DNA of 64,000 nucleotides, taken from Branchiostoma floridae (lineage: Eukaryota > Chordata > Leptocardii > Amphioxiformes > Branchiostomatidae). The DNA lies in assembly GCF_000003815.2 (NCBI RefSeq), contig NC_049983.1:21795914-21859913 (forward strand). Direction: 5' to 3'. Shown here one piece after another: positions 58,885 through 64,000 of the stretch. The notes under the pieces are model-generated. The model did not search any database. It worked only from the letters and a program-made list of their open reading frames with translations, and was not told where the DNA came from. Each line of letters starts with the position of its first letter. Within the stretch, counting starts at the first letter, position 1. Both the position numbers and the translations under genes were made by a program.

Positions 58885-59440
58885 GTACAGAGACATGAAT
58901 TGTGGGTAATATATCAAAGCTGAAGAAGGCCCCTTAGACATAAACAAACCACGCCTGGACATTGTTATACTTATAGAGGCAATTGTCGAGACTGAACTGT
59001 TTAGTTAGTAGCCTTCAGTTTGGAGTTCAGCACCTGGGACAGATCCGTTTTTCTACAAGAAACTAGCCATGCTCGATTCAATAGCCGGGGTTGTTTCCAA
59101 CAGCCTTTGTCATTTTCTATGACTTACTGGATGACCTTATTATTTACATAAAAATATTTCAGTTTTAGTATTTTTCACACAAAAGGCTGTGAAGATGCAC
59201 AATGGAAATGTACATTTTGTGCAATAGATGAGTGTACTTATATCTAAATCTTAGGCGCTTTCAGTAAGGCCATACACCATTCCTTGTACGCATTCACGGG
59301 GACATGAATTGTGGGTAATATTTCAAACCTGAAGGCCCCTCAGACAAGAACGAATCACGTCTGAACATTGTTATGTAAAAAGAGATAATCGTCAATACTG
59401 AACTACTCAATGAGTGGCATTTAGTTCAGCACCAAGGACA
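58885..59440 (+). pseudogene. Decayed tandem copy of the TM4 exon and 3' UTR
   Basis: 59045-59160 repeats the last 100 coding bases (TACAAGAAACTAGCCATGCTCGA..) with frame-breaking indels, and the following 3' UTR (TGTGCAATAGATG.GTGTA; TTGTGGGTAATAT.TCAAA) repeats about 58800-59000. The unit is about 405 bp. Confidence 0.75.
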
Positions 59441-61885
59441 GGTCCGTTTTTGTATAGTCTATCGCCTGCATCGTCTAACGTCTAGTGTTATAAATGAGGA
59501 GTATAACTATTTTTAGATGACACTCAATCAGGTTCATAGTATGGTACATCCTTAATACATTTATTGATCCTCCTTGTAAGTATTTTATACACAAACATCT
59601 TAGTCTCGTTGATATTTCCTCCAATTTCCACCCTTTTCAAGTTATACATGTAAATGTTTGTGTAGCAATAGCATTAGTTCAATCATGATCGAAGTCAGAA
59701 TAGCATCACAGGTATCATGCATTGGTAAGAAATGTTTCACATACGATACATGTAGGTTCCACTTGTCCTGTGAATCTGTTGTTACCTGTCCTCTAGCAAA
59801 TATACATGCATCAGTAAAAAAGTTCACTGACTCCGGCCCACATGTGCAAAAAGCATACGATAACAATGGCAAATAATTATCAAAGTTTTAAACATTCACC
59901 AGTAGAAAACTACACATTTACAATGTTTAATGTAGGCATAAAACCTGCATTGTTCACAATTAACTACGCTGATTCACCAAAGTCCATAATTGAAAAGCTC
60001 CAATACCAATGAGCATATCTATTCAAATAGTTATACAAAACATTAGTCAGCAATAAGCAATATGCTCAATCTTGCAATATACAAATGTATGTAATTCCAT
60101 TTTACAAATGTATGTAATTCTGTTATACAAATGTTATTCTGTTATATGTCAACCATCTAGCTTTTTGCAATTGCAAACTTTGACCAAGTCCCCTCTCCAT
60201 ATAAAATTCTAAATTATTTTTATCTAATGTGTTTGTTTTGAATTATTATAAGGAACTTGCCTTCAAGACTTTAACTTGAGTTAAGGCTTTAACTTAAAGA
60301 CTTAACTTGCAGCTCAAAGGATTAATCAAAGACTAAAGCAGCCACCAAATGAATGTTTCCTTTCTTATCTAATGTTGGTAAATGTACAAGCATCTTAACA
60401 CTACAAAATTACCAGAATCTATACAAATAACTGTCCAAAGCAACTTTTGTATCAGTATTTCCATGTTTGCTTTGTACCATAATTAGGACATTATTACCAT
60501 GCATACAACCGTTGAATACACTACATCTGTTCTAAATTTTCAATCCTTGTCTATGTTAATTTTACCAATTACTACATACTCAAAACGTCTGTCATGTCCA
60601 TTTCCAACATCATATCAAATTGCTTAATAAGTAATTGACATTTGGTGTATCGTATTACCTCTTTGATGTCTTACCTTCACTGTCCTGTTTATTTTGTATA
60701 CTAAAAATATGTCTGGTACAGTAAAGACTGAAAATGAAGCTAGCACTTTTCAAGCATTTTCTGAAAAGTGGTGGAAGAGATACAATAAAATCTGGATGGT
60801 ATGACACCACCCTTTTCTTTTGGTGCTCGTAGCTTTTCACTTTGACCATGTTGCATTTGAATTATGGCACTAGATGATACCTATACAGAGCTACAAATTG
60901 GAGAAATGTTTGTAAAACACTGCAAGCATACATGTAGCTTTACATGATAAAATCTTCCAGACACAAGACTAAAGTATAAATGGCAAAGTGCTTCCAAACA
61001 GGGTTTAAAAAAGCACTGGATAAGTACTAAGCTGTAAGTCTGGGATACCTTTCTGTTCTCAATAATACTAACATATCCCATTTTTTTTACACCAATTGAC
61101 CAGTAGTCATGGCAACAATATGTGTACATTGGAGACAACTGTCCATCAAAATAGACACAAGGTACACAACTAATCATGACAAATCATAGGTATGTGAAAA
61201 GTTTCATCAGGTTGGTACGTCACTGAATAAAGAGACTGTTTTTTACACAACCATTGCTTTATTCTCCCCAATGTTTTGGTGACCCTTTCACAATCTGCAG
61301 AGCAATTCTGACTGTACATATGTGAATGCTTTACGTTTGTGACCGCATCTGATCTGTAAGAAGCAACATCTGTGCTGCAGTACAATTACCCTGAAGTTGA
61401 GAGACGGTCACTGAATATGGCTGTGTAAAAAGAGTCTCTTTATTCATAGTTACTACTGTCAGAGATCATACAAACCGTAGATGTGTGACATTATTTAAGT
61501 GTTGCATGTTCCTATTCTTAAGGACTTTAAACTGCTCAAAGATACAAAAAAAACATAGTCACCAATCTTCAGGACTATACTTTGTACTAATTTCTTACAA
61601 ACAGAAAATAATACTTCTTCAGAAATTCTTCAATTGATTTTCTCCACTACATTCCACCAGAACAGTTTAACCTAACATCAAAACAATTCTCACAAGTAAA
61701 TTCTCGCAAAAAAACATAACAAAATGGAAACCATACAAGCATAACCAATCGAAACACTATTAATTAAAATACATCTTCAGTTCAAATGATATTCCTATAA
61801 CAGAATTGAAAAAAAAATTGTACCAAATGTCTTGCCCATTCCAACATATTGAAGTCTGTTACAATTGCGTATCAATTACAAAGCC
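59440..61885. other. Intergenic or long 3' UTR, no coding seen
   Basis: AT-rich sequence between the channel gene and the periphilin-like stop codon. No supported exon. Part may be the 3' UTR of the periphilin-like gene; its poly(A) site could not be fixed. Confidence 0.4.
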
Positions 61886-63991
61886 CTAACTGCTTGACTT
61901 GTCCTCCAAAGTCTTGATGGCATCCTTCAGCTCCTGGATACAGCGATCACCCAGGTCCTTCAGACACTCCTTCAGGGCAGGGGACAGTTTCTCCTCGATA
62001 GTTGGGTCTTTCCTGCAGCAGAATTTGCAATACATCTGTCATTTTCTATTTGTTGTTGGACAGACAAGGACAGTGTGGTATTTAACTGTGCAATATACAC
62101 TGTCACAGTAAAGACAGAAGGTAAAGGTAGTCTTTCAATTAACCTCCCCGATAGAAGTCAGGTACCCATATTACCTGGGTGGAGTGAGGAAGGTCGTGTA
62201 AAGTGCCTTTCCCAAGGGCACAACGTCAGGGGCACGGCGAGTATCAAACTCGGAACCTCTAGATTCCAAGCAACTCTACCAGTTATGCCATACAACGCCA
62301 CACTCAAGTGCAATACATTTTGTAAATGTAAAAGAATGGCTTCTCTTCAATGGATACAGTATACAAGTACTGTACACAAAATTCAACTAAAATCTGGAAA
62401 TGGTTGATATTTCTGACGTCATAACCATCATGACGTTCATTTCAATCTTACACACTGTGCATGCATATGTTGAGACAACTTACATTTATCTATGACTGAC
62501 TGTTTTTAACTGTACTTTCTAAAGCAAATTTCCTACAGTGACGGACTCAGCATACACAAAGTGCATTCGAACAATTAGAAGCCCATGTGGCAAACGAAAA
62601 TATCACATGGTCTGAAACATCAATATCAAACGTTACCACGACATAAATATCAGATATAAATGCATGTATACTGCATATTAAGTACCCACGTTATGAGCAT
62701 CTTGCAGACTGTTCCAATGGTCTCACAGTCTTGTCTGTAGGCCTGTTGAAGGAACAAAATATCAAAATTACATGTAAGTTGAATTTTCACTTAGGTTGGT
62801 AAAACACATTTTGGATTAAATTCAAACTGTAACTTCCAACCAAAATAATGAACTACCCAAAATTTTCTTTTGGACTGACCAACTCCAGTCTTTGTTAAGA
62901 AATGAGCAATCAACTACCCTTGCAAAGTCATCATTTTTTTCCTAATCGTTTAAAAGAATAGACCAATTGTTTCTGAACTTTATGAATTATCAACTTGAGT
63001 ATCACAGCAAAAGGGGACTGTTTCAAATTTTATTTTTTTCCTCGTACAATCATTGAGTGGAATCGGCTGCTGGGGCATATTGCACAGGCCTAGACAGTCG
63101 TGGCCTTTAGGCTGGCCTGGCTCGCTTTCCGTACTCCAAAAACACACACCCTCAGTAATACCCCAATGGGGTAGTTAGAGGGTGACAAAGAAGAAGAAGA
63201 GGAGGAAACAAACCTCTTCAATCTCTCTTCTCTTCTTCCTGATCTGCTTCAGCATCAGGTCCTCCTTGGAAAGAGTCTTGGACCCCGCCTTGCCTCCGGA
63301 TGCATGTCTGGACGCTGTGTTGGAATTCTCGCCACCCTTGCCTTCTGACGTCATCTTTTTCGATGCCGGCGGTGGGGACGCCTTTCCGCTGTTGTTCTTA
63401 GACGCAGCTTTGGATGCGGCTGCGTTTTTGCTGCCCTTTTTGGCCGGTGGTTTCGGCGACTTGGAGGGGGTGTCTGCCGCAGAGTCTGACCCCGAAGGAT
63501 GGGAGTTACTGGGAGTGGAGGGCGTTGAGGAGGTTGACGTCCGAGGCGGCGTCCGAGCGGGCAGGCCTCTCTTGATGTCCTGGATGCTTGTCCCGCCGCG
63601 GTCGGGGGACACGCTCCTCTTCAGCGGGGACTGAGAGAACTGGGATGGGCCGGCGGTTGCCCCCGGCGACGCGAACATGCCGGAAGTGGACGCCATGTTG
63701 TCGCCCCCTCCCGCGGGAGGGTGGGATATCGTGCTCTCTTCAGGAATGTAGTCTCCGTAGCTGCTACTACGAAGCCTTTTAGGCGAGTGGTCTCTTGTAA
63801 GACTGGAGCTTCGAGACCGCTTCCCCATGGCCTGCATGTTGGGGCTGTACTCCTCCATGTAGTCCCTCCCGTGGGGGTGGGGGGACGTGGGGGAGTGCTG
63901 GCGCATGGGGGACATGCTGTGGTGGCGGGACGGGTCCATGTGCTGCTGGGGTGGGGTCGCGCTGGAACGGTAGCGCTGTGGCGACACCGAC
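61886..63991 (-). CDS. PPHLN1: Periphilin-1-like protein, 3' part (5' end beyond window)
   Basis: Minus-strand exons 63991-63214, 62742-62690 and 62012-61886 join in phase to a C-terminal fragment of about 318 residues ending LEDKSSS. The long exon is low-complexity, rich in Ser, Pro, Arg and His with a KRSRSSSLTRDHSPKR stretch typical of nuclear RNA-associated proteins, ending in SKEDLMLKQIRKKRREIEE. The short last exons encode AYRQDCETIGTVCKMLITKD and EEKLSPALKECLKDLGDRCI, matching the periphilin C-terminal helical domain (..YRQDCETFGMVVKMLI.KDP..). In vertebrates periphilin is a subunit of the HUSH silencing complex. The exon's acceptor at 63992-63993 shows that coding continues upstream off the window. 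There is no true ATG here, so the fragment is 5'-partial. Confidence 0.8.
62127..62300. repeat. SINE-like repeat in a periphilin-like intron
   Basis: The second copy of the family at 28222-28390 (GAAGTCAGGTACCCAT, AAAGTGCCTTTCCCAAGGGCACAACGTCA). GAGTATCAAACTCGGAACCTCTAGATTCCAAGCAACTCTACCAG looks like an inverted tRNA-derived head. Confidence 0.55.
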
Positions 63992-64000
63992 CTGTATACA

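Noticed and set aside
63182-63634. Plus-strand frame over the periphilin-like long exon
   Set aside because: Shadow of the minus-strand coding exon, where the low-complexity composition leaves other frames open.

Overview
The window looks like nuclear DNA of an amphioxus (Branchiostoma-type cephalochordate), judged from gene content. It holds metazoan genes split by many GT-AG introns, short-chain collagen C4-like and CCDC3-like secreted proteins, a heavily domain-shuffled receptor, and a head-to-head HSPA14/MANF-CDNF pair that I recall as also head-to-head in human. Introns and spacers are packed with short palindromic (foldback/MITE-like) elements, minisatellites and partial exon duplications. 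A run of 100 N (13263-13362) marks an assembly gap. No virus, prophage, CRISPR or bacterial operon was seen. All gene models were built by eye from reading frames and splice phases.

Layout. 1-5039: no gene, three diverged ~1.2-1.4 kb tandem units. 5040-6600 (+): two-exon class A GPCR, with two degenerate copies of its 3' end behind it. 11482-12507 (+): single-coding-exon EamA/SLC35-type transporter. 13674-15359 (-): secreted short-chain collagen C4-like protein. 18428-19210 (-): CCDC3-like domain on a Thr/Ser stalk with a GPI-type tail. 21397-35155 (-): HSPA14, 15 coding exons, 513 aa, every splice phase consistent. 35475-37927 (+): MANF/CDNF, four exons, 178 aa, start codons about 320 bp from HSPA14. 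39988-43750 (-): SPMIP1/ATP6V1FNB-like sperm axoneme protein, sharing a ~180 bp promoter that contains an RFX X-box-like site with 43930-44760 (+), a C1orf74-like gene. 47544-58749 (+): the main find. 61886-63991 (-): 3' part of a periphilin-1-like gene running off the right edge.

The main find is a 17-exon gene whose phases all join into one 1022-residue frame: signal peptide, C-type lectin-like domain, Thr/Ser mucin-like stalk, two kringles, and then a full Cys-loop pentameric ligand-gated channel (Cys-loop, four membrane segments). Its loop C region carries an extra 8-cysteine module and its pore helix has unusual residues. I know of no described receptor with this order.

A theme of the window is partial duplication of exon fragments with their splice sites: GPCR 3' end, collagen last exon, HSPA14 exons 8 and 13, and the kringle, TM2 and TM4 exons of the channel. 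These could be real local duplications or traces of merged haplotypes in the assembly.
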